From Butyricimonas faecihominis (GTDB lineage Bacteria > Bacteroidota > Bacteroidia > Bacteroidales > Marinifilaceae), in contig NZ_AP028155.1 in NCBI RefSeq assembly GCF_033096445.1, forward strand, positions 997,880 through 1,061,879: a stretch of 64,000 bases of DNA, written 5' to 3'. Every line of letters begins with the position of its first letter. The first letter of the stretch is position 1. The notes under the pieces are model-generated. The model made no database searches. It saw only the letters and a list, made by a program, of their open reading frames with translations, and was not told the origin of the DNA. The position numbers were made by a program, and so were the translations under genes. Of this stretch, positions 27,050-35,457 are shown piece after piece.

Positions 27050-27102
27050 TTACGATTTATGATTTTCTTTACCACGCCTACACCTGAAATCATAAATCGT
27101 AA
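27050..27102. repeat. 16-bp inverted repeat between fabI and the exonuclease gene
   Basis: TTACGATTTATGATTT (27050-27065) and AAATCATAAATCGTAA (27087-27102) are perfect inverted arms around 21 bases. The same words occur in the gap upstream of thiM (about 13141-13215), so this is another dispersed AT-rich repeat. Confidence 0.7.
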
Positions 27103-27110
27103 ATCCGAAA

Positions 27111-27947
27111 TTATTTCGTTTCGCCGTTTTCAAAACTCTTGTTATACTGGTGCATCGCCCGATAACTCATACCCATGCTGGAGAACCCACCATCGTGGAA
27201 CAAATTCTGCATGGTCACTTTACGGGTCAAGTCAGAGAACAAGGTAATACAATAATTCGCACACTCGTCGGCAGAGGCATTTCCCAACGGGGACATCCGT
27301 TCTGCAAAATCAATCAGAGAGTCAAAACCTTTAATACCGCTACCAGCCGTGGTTACCGTCGGGGATTGTGAAATCGTGTTGACACGAACCCGCTTTTCCC
27401 GTCCGTAAATATACCCGAAACTACGGGCAATAGACTCCAACATCGCTTTGGCATCCGCCATATCATTATATTCAAACATGGTACGCTGTGCAGCCACGTA
27501 TGAAAGCGCCACAACAGACCCCCATTCATTAATCGCATCCAATTTCTTCGCCGTCTGGAGAACCTTATGGAAAGAAATAGCCGAAATATCCAATGTTTTT
27601 TGTAAAAAATCGTAATCCAGATTATCGTAAGGACGTTTTTTTCTCACGTTCAACGACATGGCTACCGAGTGTAATATAAAATCAATCTTTCCTCCCAACA
27701 ATTCCATCGCCCCTTTAAATAAACGCTCCAAATCTTCCTCACTAGTTGCATCTGCAGGAATCAATGGAACATTATTCTTCTCCGCGAAATCCTTGATCTG
27801 TCCCATCCGGATAGATAATTCAGTGTTCGTCAACACGATCTCGGCCCCCTCTTCCAAACATTTCTCCGCCACTTTCCACGCGATGGACATCTCATTCAAC
27901 GCACCGAATATTATCCCTTTTTTTCCTTTCAATAAATTGTAACTCAT
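27111..27947 (-). CDS. fabI: Enoyl-[acyl-carrier-protein] reductase (NADH)
   Basis: The 278-residue FabI catalyses the last reduction of fatty-acid elongation. GKKGIIFGALNEMSIAW is the divergent nucleotide-binding glycine motif of FabI, DFILHSVAM is conserved, and the catalytic Tyr-X6-Lys is in EYNDMADAKAML. TISQSPTVTTAGSGI is the substrate-flap region. It lies between recN and the dnaQ-like gene on the same strand, with short gaps. This type of FabI is the usual triclosan-sensitive target. Confidence 0.95.
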   Translation of the reverse strand: MSYNLLKGKKGIIFGALNEMSIAWKVAEKCLEEGAEIVLTNTELSIRMGQIKDFAEKNNVPLIPADATSEEDLERLFKGAMELLGGKIDFILHSVAMSLNVRKKRPYDNLDYDFLQKTLDISAISFHKVLQTAKKLDAINEWGSVVALSYVAAQRTMFEYNDMADAKAMLESIARSFGYIYGREKRVRVNTISQSPTVTTAGSGIKGFDSLIDFAERMSPLGNASADECANYCITLFSDLTRKVTMQNLFHDGGFSSMGMSYRAMHQYNKSFENGETK

Positions 27948-27981
27948 AAAACTGTATTAAATTAAAAAATTCTTTCTACTA

Positions 27982-29640
27982 TTAAAATTGACCGAGTAGC
28001 AACCGGGCATTCTCCAACGCCGCATCACTGACAACACTCCCGCTGATCATTCCGGCTATTTCCGCCACCCGCTCTTCATCTGTTAAACGACGGATACGGG
28101 AAATTGTTCCCACCTGATCGTCTTCTTTATATACCTTAAAGTGGTGATCTCCCGCCGCGGCAATCTGGGGCAGATGGGAAATACTGATCACCTGCATCCG
28201 GCGAGCCATCTCTTTCATCATCTCGGCCATCCGGTGAGCGATTTCCCCGGAAACCCCCGTGTCAATCTCGTCAAAGATAATGACCGGCAACTGTTTCGTG
28301 CGGGACAGGATGTACTTCAGCGACAACATCAACCGCGAGATTTCACCCCCGGACGCCACTTTTACCAGTTCTCCCGGCTCCTGATTCTTGTTCGCCGAAA
28401 ACAAGAAACTCACGTCATCTTTTCCCGTCGTCGTAAAATGATCCAACGGGGTGATCATAACCTTAAACACGGCATGTTTAATCCCCATGCTCACCAGCAA
28501 TCCCCGCATCTCTTCTCTCAATTTCTCCTCCGATGCCACACGGGCTTTATGTAGCTTACCCGCCAACGAATCCATTTCCGTCTCCACGGACTTGATTTGT
28601 TTTTCCAATATTTCGATCTGTTCCGCAAAGGATTGTATTCCTTTCAACTTCTTCCCTAACTCCTCTTTTAAAGCGATCAGTTCCTCGACTTTTTCCAACC
28701 GATGCTTGTGTAGCAAATCATACATCACGTTCAATCGCTCGTTGATCACGTCGACTCTTGCCGGGTTGTATTCCACCCGTTCCGCCATTCGTTCCGATTC
28801 ATCGGCAATATCTTCCAGTTCGAGAATCACCGAGCTCAGACGCTGCTCGTAGTCGGCAGCCTCTTTCACGATCCCCTCCAATGTCGCCATCCGATTCTTC
28901 ACCCCTTTCAAGGCCTGAATAACGGGATTATCCGATTCCGTTAATACATACGTCGATTCAGAAAAGGCAGATTTAATATTCTCCGCATTATTCAACACGG
29001 CCAGTTCTTCCTCCAACTCCTGCTGTTCTCCTTCTCGCAGACGGGCTTCATCCAACTGGTTAAACTGGAATTTCAAATAATCTTCCTCTTGCTCGGCCTC
29101 TTTTGCTCGCTGTTTTAGTGAAGTCAATTCTGACAACAATCCCTGTCGGTGGGTATATTTTACCCGGTAATCTTTCAACAACACTTGATTACCGCAAAAA
29201 GCATCCAGTATTTCCAATTGATATTCCGGTTGCCCGATAAGTAAGGACTGATGCTGCGAATGCACGTCGATCAAGAAACTCCCGAACTCTTTCAATAATT
29301 TGTTATTTACGGGAGTATCATTAATAAACGCCCTCGATTTACCGTCTGCCGTCAATTCTCGTCTCACGACCACCTCGTCATCATAATCCAAGTCATTATC
29401 AGCAAACCATTGCTGTAAATCGTACCCCACGACATCATACGTGATCTCGACCACGCATTTTCTGTTCTTATCCATAATGGCTGCAACATCAGCCCGCTGT
29501 CCCAACGTCAGCCCGATCGCACCCAACAAAATGGATTTTCCCGCACCTGTTTCCCCGGTAATAATCGTAAATCCCTTCTCTAGCTCGATATTCGTTTTAT
29601 CGATCAAAGCGTAATTTCCTATATGGATGTTCTTTATCAT
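27982..29640 (-). CDS. recN: DNA repair protein RecN
   Basis: From the ATG at 29640 (MIKNIHIGNYALID) the SMC-like protein has 552 residues. The N-terminal Walker A is TGETGAGKSILLGAIG, the middle is a long coiled coil (about 150-350), and the C-terminal part has the ABC signature VASGGEISRLMLSLK and Walker B PVIIFDEIDTGVSG. RecN acts early in double-strand break repair. A start nine codons earlier is possible but would lie in the divergent nusB promoter region. Confidence 0.96.
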   Translation of the reverse strand: MIKNIHIGNYALIDKTNIELEKGFTIITGETGAGKSILLGAIGLTLGQRADVAAIMDKNRKCVVEITYDVVGYDLQQWFADNDLDYDDEVVVRRELTADGKSRAFINDTPVNNKLLKEFGSFLIDVHSQHQSLLIGQPEYQLEILDAFCGNQVLLKDYRVKYTHRQGLLSELTSLKQRAKEAEQEEDYLKFQFNQLDEARLREGEQQELEEELAVLNNAENIKSAFSESTYVLTESDNPVIQALKGVKNRMATLEGIVKEAADYEQRLSSVILELEDIADESERMAERVEYNPARVDVINERLNVMYDLLHKHRLEKVEELIALKEELGKKLKGIQSFAEQIEILEKQIKSVETEMDSLAGKLHKARVASEEKLREEMRGLLVSMGIKHAVFKVMITPLDHFTTTGKDDVSFLFSANKNQEPGELVKVASGGEISRLMLSLKYILSRTKQLPVIIFDEIDTGVSGEIAHRMAEMMKEMARRMQVISISHLPQIAAAGDHHFKVYKEDDQVGTISRIRRLTDEERVAEIAGMISGSVVSDAALENARLLLGQF

Positions 29641-29720
29641 TCCTACAACCTTTATTGCATAAATCATGCGAAAGTACTAATAATTTTCCATTTTCAATTT
29701 TCCGTTTTCAATTTAATTAG

Positions 29721-29728
29721 TACTTTTG
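29721..29728 (+). promoter_or_regulatory. -7 element of nusB
   Basis: TACTTTTG at 29721-29728 lies 32 bp before the nusB ATG; the upstream TTTT at 29698-29701 with 19-bp spacing is an acceptable -33 match. Confidence 0.5.
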
Positions 29729-29760
29729 CGCACCGGTTTAAACATATAGTTCTTTATAAA

Positions 29761-30708
29761 ATGACAAGTAGAAGATTAATTAGAATTAAAGTTTTACAGC
29801 TTTTATATTCTTACACGAAGAAAGAGGGAGTGACAATTACGGAAGTGGAAAGAGATTTGTTCAAAAGTATAACCAAAAGTACGGATTTATACTACCACGT
29901 TTTCCTCTTAATCACTGAAATCCAACGTCGTGCATTTTTAAAAATAGATGCTGCCCGTAATCGGAAACTTGCATCACAAAGAGAGTTAAACCCGAACACC
30001 CGCTTTATTGACAACCCGGTAATCAATCAAATTGCCAATAACCGAAAATTCAAGACCTATGTTTCCACGAATCTGGTTTCTTTGAACGAGTGTCAAGACG
30101 TGGTCGCCTTGCTGCATGACCGCATGATGGAAATGGATTTTTTCAAGCTTTACATGTCCAAACCCAACGTGACTTACGAGGATCACAAGAAACTCGTGCT
30201 TGACATGATCTCGGAATTAATCGCGGAAGATGAAGATTTCGACCAAGCCATGGAAGAAAAGAATATTTTCTGGAATGACGATTTCGAACTCGTGTTGAGC
30301 ATCGTGTACAAAACGGTGAAGAATATGAAAGAAAGCTATTCAGAAGACACCGTTTTCTTTATCTCCTTATATAACGAGGAAGAAGACTTGAGTTTTGCGA
30401 AAACCCTGTTCCGGAAGTCCATTCTCGACATGAAGGAAAACTTGGAATTAGTGGATCAGTTCACTACCAACTGGGAACTCGACCGTATTTCCGACATGGA
30501 TAAACTCATCATGGATGCGGCAATCTGCGAGCTGAAATATTTCCCCTCTATCCCCGTGAAGGTGACTCTGGACGAGTATATCGAGATCTCCAAGAACTAT
30601 TGTTCCCCGAAAAGTAGCGGGTTTATTAATGGTGTTCTCGACAAAACCGTGGCTCTTCTGAAAGAAAAGAATGAAATCAGAAAAGTCGGTCGAGGTTTGA
30701 TGGAGTAA
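29761..30708 (+). CDS. nusB: Transcription antitermination factor NusB (long form)
   Basis: The start at 29761 (MTSRRLIRIKVLQLLYSYTK) gives 315 residues; a longer in-frame extension of 46 residues is intergenic repeat DNA that overlaps recN. The C-terminal part holds the NusB fold (ISDMDKLIMDAAICELKYFP, VTLDEYIEISKNYCSPKSSGFINGVLD cut at its core EYIEISKNYCS). Bacteroidetes NusB is about twice as long as the E. coli protein because of an added N-terminal/middle region, as seen here. It binds boxA RNA with S10 to prevent premature termination in rRNA operons. Confidence 0.92.
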   Translation: MTSRRLIRIKVLQLLYSYTKKEGVTITEVERDLFKSITKSTDLYYHVFLLITEIQRRAFLKIDAARNRKLASQRELNPNTRFIDNPVINQIANNRKFKTYVSTNLVSLNECQDVVALLHDRMMEMDFFKLYMSKPNVTYEDHKKLVLDMISELIAEDEDFDQAMEEKNIFWNDDFELVLSIVYKTVKNMKESYSEDTVFFISLYNEEEDLSFAKTLFRKSILDMKENLELVDQFTTNWELDRISDMDKLIMDAAICELKYFPSIPVKVTLDEYIEISKNYCSPKSSGFINGVLDKTVALLKEKNEIRKVGRGLME

Positions 30709-30710
30709 TA

Positions 30711-30797
30711 CTACCCCCTCCAGCTCCCCCTTACACAGGGGGAGAGCTGATTACCGGGCGATTTTCCTCCCGTGTAACGAGGGTTAGAGGCCGTAGC
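30711..30797 (-). repeat. MITE-like element B, copy 1
   Basis: Starting just after the nusB stop, CTACCCCCTC is followed by the hairpin CTCCCCCTTACACAGGGGGAG, a second arm CCTCCCGTGTAACGAGGG, and an inverted end GAGG...GTAG. A related copy in the opposite orientation is at 59479-59564. The first hairpin may also end nusB transcription. Confidence 0.65.
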
Positions 30798-30836
30798 CAT
30801 TTCACAAATTCAACTTTTGGGTTACTCCTTTTCTGT

Positions 30837-31277
30837 TCATGAATTTCGTTTGAATCTATCCCAGAATGTTTTCCGTTTTTCTGTCTTTGGTGTTTTCAAG
30901 CGATTCATTTCCTTTCTTTCCTGAGAACGTCGAAATGCCGTCTTGATACGCCATTCCACTTCTTGCGAGTTACGAGTTCCTTTATCAATACACTCATCAA
31001 CCCCCTCATTCAAAAGGCTGTAATCCGGCAGGCTGCTATACATCACGATGGCAATATCATCTCCCGCTTCCCTAACAAGACGCATCACTTCTTCCCCTTG
31101 CATTTTCGGCATATCTCCATCTAGAAGTAATAAATCATAACGACCTTTTTGATATTCGTCCCAAGCTTTCTGTCCATCCTCAACCGAGGATACGTTAAAT
31201 CCACACTCTTTTAAACGCCTAATTTCAAATTTCCGTGTAAACTCATCATCTTCCGCATACAAAATCTTAATTTTCAT
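30837..31277 (-). CDS. Stand-alone response-regulator receiver protein
   Basis: The 146-residue protein is a CheY-like receiver with acidic pair D10/D11, phosphoacceptor D53 (LLLLDGDMPKMQG), S81 and conserved K99 (ECIDKG). It ends in a 30-residue strongly basic tail instead of an output domain. No kinase gene is adjacent. The protein may act by protein-protein contact, or the basic tail may bind nucleic acid or membrane. It is monocistronic, with a 497-bp upstream region holding phased TTATCG repeats. Confidence 0.88.
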   Translation of the reverse strand: MKIKILYAEDDEFTRKFEIRRLKECGFNVSSVEDGQKAWDEYQKGRYDLLLLDGDMPKMQGEEVMRLVREAGDDIAIVMYSSLPDYSLLNEGVDECIDKGTRNSQEVEWRIKTAFRRSQERKEMNRLKTPKTEKRKTFWDRFKRNS

Positions 31278-31487
31278 ATCTCACGTATTTAGTTATTCTT
31301 TCAACAAAGGAAAGTTTTATTTTTCTAATATAAAGAATTCAAATATGATAAAATTATGAGAATTTTTAGAAAATAGAAATCCGGACACCCCGACCTATTT
31401 CAACATTGTCTCACCGTAGTCTCACGCCTAGCATCATTAAATATCGGGTACAAATCAACTGGAAGTTACCGTCCCCGCCTCGGTAAG

Positions 31488-31515
31488 TTATCGTTAACTT
31501 ATCGAATACTTATCG
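31488..31515. repeat. Three 11-bp-phased TTATCG repeats
   Basis: TTATCG occurs at 31488, 31499 and 31510, exactly 11 bp apart, about 210 bp upstream of the receiver gene start. The first unit reads TTATCGTTAA, identical to part of the phased array at 3425-3452. A protein-binding site is the simplest reading. Confidence 0.45.
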
Positions 31516-31642
31516 AATAGTTACGCACGCAACACTAGTGAGAGTATACTGAAAACCAAAAGAATAACTAACGAAATAGGACCCATTCACACTTACCACA
31601 CAAAACATTAATTAACAGATCACCTATTTTATCCCAATAAAT

Positions 31643-31666
31643 AAAGGGTGACAAAAGCCACCCTTT
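31643..31666 (-). terminator. Possible terminator of the LOG-family gene
   Basis: AAAGGGTG (31643-31650) and CACCCTTT (31659-31666) form an 8-bp stem about 110 bp after the LOG stop; on the minus strand it is followed by the T-rich ATTTATT. It is of moderate strength only. Confidence 0.45.
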
Positions 31667-31774
31667 ACATTCTAAACTAAACTAACCAAACTTTTGTATC
31701 ACTACAATAGTCAACTCATACGCTATATTAGCTTTGTAAATATAGAATATAAATATTTAAAAAACAAGTTTTTT

Positions 31775-32338
31775 TTAATATTTACTTGAAAAATCTTTAG
31801 CCTGATAATTCTCGATATACTCCACAGCCTCTTCCACCGTACTTACGACGACATACAACCCATCATAGGCCTTCGACACGAATCCTTCCTTACGAATATT
31901 ATTGATAAAAAGGAAAAAATACTCGTAAAAATCGTTCGTATTAAGGAAAATAATTGGTTTATTATGTATTCCAAGCTGTTTCAAGGTAATCACTTCCGTG
32001 ATCTCTTCCAGCGTTCCCCATCCCCCGGGTAAAGCGATAAAAGCATCTGCTTTTTCACGCATCATGCTCTTTCGTTCTTTCATGTCGGGAGCCACGATTA
32101 ATTCGGAAATACCTTCTGCCGAAACACCCCGGTCCACGATGCATTGCGGAATGATCCCGGTCACCTCTCCCCCACCATTCTTCACGGCGTCGGACACCTC
32201 ACGCATCAACCCGCAATTTGTTCCGCCATACAGCAACCCCCATCCCCGTGTCACGATCTCTTTCCCCAAATCAGCCGCGGCCTTAAAATACACGTTATCG
32301 ACACTCTCTGACGATGCACAAAACACACAAATTTTCAT
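31775..32338 (-). CDS. LOG-family protein (nucleoside 5'-monophosphate phosphoribohydrolase type)
   Basis: The 187-residue Rossmann-like protein carries the LOG signature: KSMMREKADAFIALPGG followed by WGTLEEITEV (the PGGxGTxxE motif), with an N-terminal CVFCASSES and LLYGGTNCGLM. Family members cleave the base from nucleoside monophosphates; plant relatives activate cytokinins, and bacterial ones are often housekeeping phosphoribohydrolases. It stands alone between gyrB and the receiver gene. Confidence 0.93.
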   Translation of the reverse strand: MKICVFCASSESVDNVYFKAAADLGKEIVTRGWGLLYGGTNCGLMREVSDAVKNGGGEVTGIIPQCIVDRGVSAEGISELIVAPDMKERKSMMREKADAFIALPGGWGTLEEITEVITLKQLGIHNKPIIFLNTNDFYEYFFLFINNIRKEGFVSKAYDGLYVVVSTVEEAVEYIENYQAKDFSSKY

Positions 32339-32346
32339 AGATTAAA

Positions 32347-32430
32347 AGTTACAGGTTGCAAGTTATTCATTTCATAAAACAAGTTGCAGATTAATAGTAC
32401 AAACCTGTAACCCATTAACCTGCAACTTGG
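32347..32430. repeat. GTTACAAGTT-family inverted repeats between gyrB and the LOG gene
   Basis: GTTACAGGTTGCAAGTT near 32347-32363 is opposed by AACCTGTAAC and AACCTGCAACTTG at about 32403-32429, with CAAGTTGCAG in between. They are further members of the family at 9915, 14488 and 19116. Confidence 0.65.
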
Positions 32431-32434
32431 AACT

Positions 32435-32458
32435 ACATTGACGCTTAAGCGTCAATGT
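32435..32458. terminator. Perfect 24-bp palindrome centred on the gyrB stop codon
   Basis: The half-site ACATTGACGCTT (32435-32446) is followed directly by its exact reverse complement (32447-32458), and the gyrB TAA lies at the centre. In RNA it would fold into a stem over the stop codon. No U-run follows, so it may protect the mRNA end or mark a recombination scar more than terminate. Confidence 0.5.
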
Positions 32459-34427
32459 TAGCGTATGTAGCGTTCTGCTCGATAAACTGTCTACGAGGCG
32501 GCACATCGTCCCCCATAAGCATGGAGAAAATACGGTCTGCCTCGGCAGCATTCTCGATCGTCACCTGACGCAACGTTCTGCCATCGGGAGACATCGTCGT
32601 GTCCCACAACTGTTCTGCAGTCATTTCACCAAGACCTTTGTAACGCTGGATATGCAAACTGCTCTCTTTACCCGCTCCCATTTCCTGAATCAATTGCAAA
32701 CGCTGTTCTTCCGTCCAGCAATAGCGTTGATCCTTTCCTTTCTTCACGGAGTAAAGAGGCGGGGTTGCGATATACAAGTAACCGTTTTCAATTACCGATC
32801 TCATGTAACGGAAAAATAACGTCATGATCAACGTGGCAATGTGCGCCCCGTCAACGTCGGCATCGGCCATAATCACGATCTTGTGGTAACGTATTTTTTC
32901 CAAATTAACCGCTTTACTGTCTTCCGCCGTACCAATCGTGATACCCAAAGCTTGGAAGATCATCTTGATCTCCTCACTTTCCCACACGCGATGAGCCAAC
33001 GCTTTCTCCACGTTCAGGATTTTACCTCTCAATGGAAGGATCGCCTGGAATTTACGGTCACGCCCTTGTTTAGCCGTACCCCCTGCCGAGTCTCCCTCGA
33101 CAAGGAATATCTCGCAGTTCTCCGGGTTATTATCCGAACAATCCGCCAATTTACCGGGCAAACCGGAACCGGAAAGCACCGTCTTCCGTTGCACAAGTTC
33201 ACGGGCTTTACGGGCCGCGTGACGAGCTTGTGCGGCAAGGATTACCTTGTCCACGATAGCACGGGCATCTTTCGGATGTTCCTCCAGATAATTTGCTAAT
33301 GCGACACTTACTGCTTGAGCCACGGCCGACCCGACCTCAGTATTACCTAACTTGGTCTTGGTCTGTCCCTCGAATTGAGGTTCTGCCACCTTCACGGAAA
33401 TAATAGCTGTCAGACCTTCACGGAAATCCTCCCCGCTAATATCAAACTTCAACTTGCTTAACATCCCGGAATTATCTGCATACGTCTTCAAGGTTTGCAT
33501 CACTCCCCGACGGAATCCGGCAAGGTGTGTTCCCCCCTCTATCGTGTTGATATTATTCACGTAAGAGTAAACATTTTCCTTGAACTCCGTGTTGTAATGC
33601 ATGGCCACCTCGATCGGAATTCCATTCTTTTCGGTCGTGATATGAATGGTTTCGTCAATCAATTTCTCCCGGGTTTCATCCAAGTATTCCACGAATTCAC
33701 TCAATCCTTTTTCCGAGTAGAAAACTTCTGACTTAAACTCGTTCGTGTCCGGATCAATCGTCCGTTTATCAGTTAACGACAAACGGATCCCCCGGTTCAG
33801 GTAAGCCAACTCCCGCAAACGGGCAGCTAAAATATCATATTTATATTCTGTTACATAAAATATAGAATCATCCGGCTTGAAATAGATCGTCGTACCCGTC
33901 CGATCCGTCTCGCCAATCACTTGCACATCTGCTAACGGGAATCCTTTACTGTACTCTTGGCGCCAGATTTTACCTTCACGATAAATGGTTGCGACCAATT
34001 TCGTGGAAAGTGCGTTCACACAGGATACACCCACCCCGTGAAGTCCCCCGGAAACCTTGTAAGAACCTTTATCAAATTTACCACCGGCATGCAGAATCGT
34101 CATCACGACTTCCAGTGCCGAGCGATTCTCTTTCTGGTTCATTCCCGTCGGAATTCCACGTCCATCGTCAGACACGCTGATCGAGTTATCCTCGTTAATC
34201 GTTACATCGATATTTTTACAATAGCCAGCCAACGCCTCGTCAATCGAGTTATCGACCACCTCGTACACCAAATGATGCAATCCTTTCGTATTAACATCTC
34301 CAATATACATGGACGGACGCATACGAACGGCCTCCAACCCCTCCAACACTTGAATACTATCAGCCGAATACTCGTTATTCGTTTGCTCTATTTCTTCACT
34401 CATGTTCTGCTCTAATTCTTCACTCAT
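32445..34427 (-). CDS. gyrB: DNA gyrase subunit B
   Basis: The 660-residue subunit supplies ATPase and TOPRIM functions for negative supercoiling. The GHKL ATPase region has EVVDNSIDEALAGYC, DDGRGIP and GGLHGVGVSCVNALS. The transducer domain follows, then TOPRIM motifs EGDSAGGTAKQGRDR, PLRGKILNVEKA and ADADVDGAHI, and the C-terminal PRRQFIEQNA. The first 18 residues contain a near-repeat (MSEELEQN then MSEEIEQT), so translation may begin at either Met. It lies 141 bp downstream of the SrfB/SrfC-like cluster on the same strand. Confidence 0.97.
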   Translation of the reverse strand: MSEELEQNMSEEIEQTNNEYSADSIQVLEGLEAVRMRPSMYIGDVNTKGLHHLVYEVVDNSIDEALAGYCKNIDVTINEDNSISVSDDGRGIPTGMNQKENRSALEVVMTILHAGGKFDKGSYKVSGGLHGVGVSCVNALSTKLVATIYREGKIWRQEYSKGFPLADVQVIGETDRTGTTIYFKPDDSIFYVTEYKYDILAARLRELAYLNRGIRLSLTDKRTIDPDTNEFKSEVFYSEKGLSEFVEYLDETREKLIDETIHITTEKNGIPIEVAMHYNTEFKENVYSYVNNINTIEGGTHLAGFRRGVMQTLKTYADNSGMLSKLKFDISGEDFREGLTAIISVKVAEPQFEGQTKTKLGNTEVGSAVAQAVSVALANYLEEHPKDARAIVDKVILAAQARHAARKARELVQRKTVLSGSGLPGKLADCSDNNPENCEIFLVEGDSAGGTAKQGRDRKFQAILPLRGKILNVEKALAHRVWESEEIKMIFQALGITIGTAEDSKAVNLEKIRYHKIVIMADADVDGAHIATLIMTLFFRYMRSVIENGYLYIATPPLYSVKKGKDQRYCWTEEQRLQLIQEMGAGKESSLHIQRYKGLGEMTAEQLWDTTMSPDGRTLRQVTIENAAEADRIFSMLMGDDVPPRRQFIEQNATYANIDA

Positions 34428-34568
34428 ATGATATATTTAATTGTTTTTTCTTATTTCTTATATTCGCTAAACTGTTCATTCACAGCCGGAATTTCATTCC
34501 GACACAAAACATACAAATATACGAAAAATTCATGTAACTTTAGCGAAATCAAGCGAGATTATACAAGA

Positions 34569-35453
34569 TTATCTTTGAAACAATTTCCACTGGAGAACTT
34601 CTCCTTTCACGAAAAGAGACTCCTTTCGGAAGGCAACTTTCTGTTCGCTATTCATTTTCTGCACGGAAGAGATCAGCCAGCCGGAATTGTACTCGGCCCG
34701 GTTGAAAAATTCGATCGTGAACATATAATTTTTCACCTGCAAACAATAGTACTTTATAGATTCGATTTTTTGTAGTTCTGCCGTCCCGCTGTACGTCAAC
34801 CAAGAGAAAAGAGTCAGGTAATCCGGCTGAATCCCCTTTGCCCAATAGGTCACCAACGAAGTGTCTGCTACCATATTACTTGAAAGTTCCATGAAGTTCA
34901 ATTCATTATTAGCCGGGCCGATAAAGAAAAGAGAATCTACTTTCGGCGTGAAAGCCTTCTCGTTAAAAGGGCTACATCCCACGATAACCCATCGGCTATC
35001 GCCCTGTTCCCCTTGTTGAACTTTTAATGTCAAATTCACGCGTTCTTCCTTTCCCTTTATCTTGATTTTACAGGTAAGCACGGCATACCAATCCGGATCA
35101 TAAAAAGATAACAGGGTGGAATCCTTCACAACCTGTTTCACGAATTCCTTTACAACCGGACTTTCTACCAATTTCTCGTTTCGTTGATTTACTAGGAATT
35201 GAATCATCATTTCCCGATCCTTCATTACCGTAGCCATCTTTTCCAACAAAACGGAATCTAAATTCTCCTGCTGAAACGCATGTACCGTGTATTTCCCGTT
35301 AAAACGCTGGAAAAACTCGTCCAACATTTTAACACGCATCGTCAACACGTTATTTATCGCCCTGTCATCGTCAAGACCTTGAGCTGCCAGAGTAACGCTC
35401 TGTAAACCGCAAATAACGAGAAGGATATATTTATATAAATTCAGTATTTTCAA
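34569..35453 (-). CDS. Exported protein of unknown family (last gene of the SrfB/SrfC-like cluster)
   Basis: The 294-residue protein has a signal peptide (LNLYKYILLVICGLQSVTLAAQ); the initiation codon is TTG at 35453, and the next ATG lies after the signal peptide. The mature part mixes a helical first third (MRVKMLDEFFQRFN, MKDREMMIQFLVNQ) with a beta-rich remainder (WYAVLTCKIKIKGKEERVNL, SRWVIVGCSPFN). I do not recognise a family. It starts 4 bp after the previous gene and is the last of the tightly packed cluster, so it probably acts in the periplasm with those products. Confidence 0.7.
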   Translation of the reverse strand: MKILNLYKYILLVICGLQSVTLAAQGLDDDRAINNVLTMRVKMLDEFFQRFNGKYTVHAFQQENLDSVLLEKMATVMKDREMMIQFLVNQRNEKLVESPVVKEFVKQVVKDSTLLSFYDPDWYAVLTCKIKIKGKEERVNLTLKVQQGEQGDSRWVIVGCSPFNEKAFTPKVDSLFFIGPANNELNFMELSSNMVADTSLVTYWAKGIQPDYLTLFSWLTYSGTAELQKIESIKYYCLQVKNYMFTIEFFNRAEYNSGWLISSVQKMNSEQKVAFRKESLFVKGEVLQWKLFQR

Positions 35454-35457
35454 GGTA

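Larger units (their letters stand above)
31278..31774. other. Long intergenic region between LOG-family and receiver genes
   Basis: The 497 bp hold a three-copy TTATCG array (31488-31515) and a small hairpin (31643-31666) near the LOG stop. I see no convincing reading frame or tRNA. The middle part (about 31380-31560) is less AT-rich than the ends, so a small RNA is possible but unsupported by a clear promoter and terminator pair. Confidence 0.5.

Noticed and set aside
29623-29760. A 46-codon N-terminal extension of nusB
   Set aside because: It overlaps recN on the other strand and is encoded by intergenic repeat DNA. A promoter at 29721 lies inside it, and NusB homology begins at MTSRRLIRIK (29761).
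31488-31515. A replication origin with DnaA boxes
   Set aside because: The repeats read TTATCG without the CCACA/CACA part of a DnaA box, number only three, and no dnaA gene is near, although gyrB is within 3 kb.
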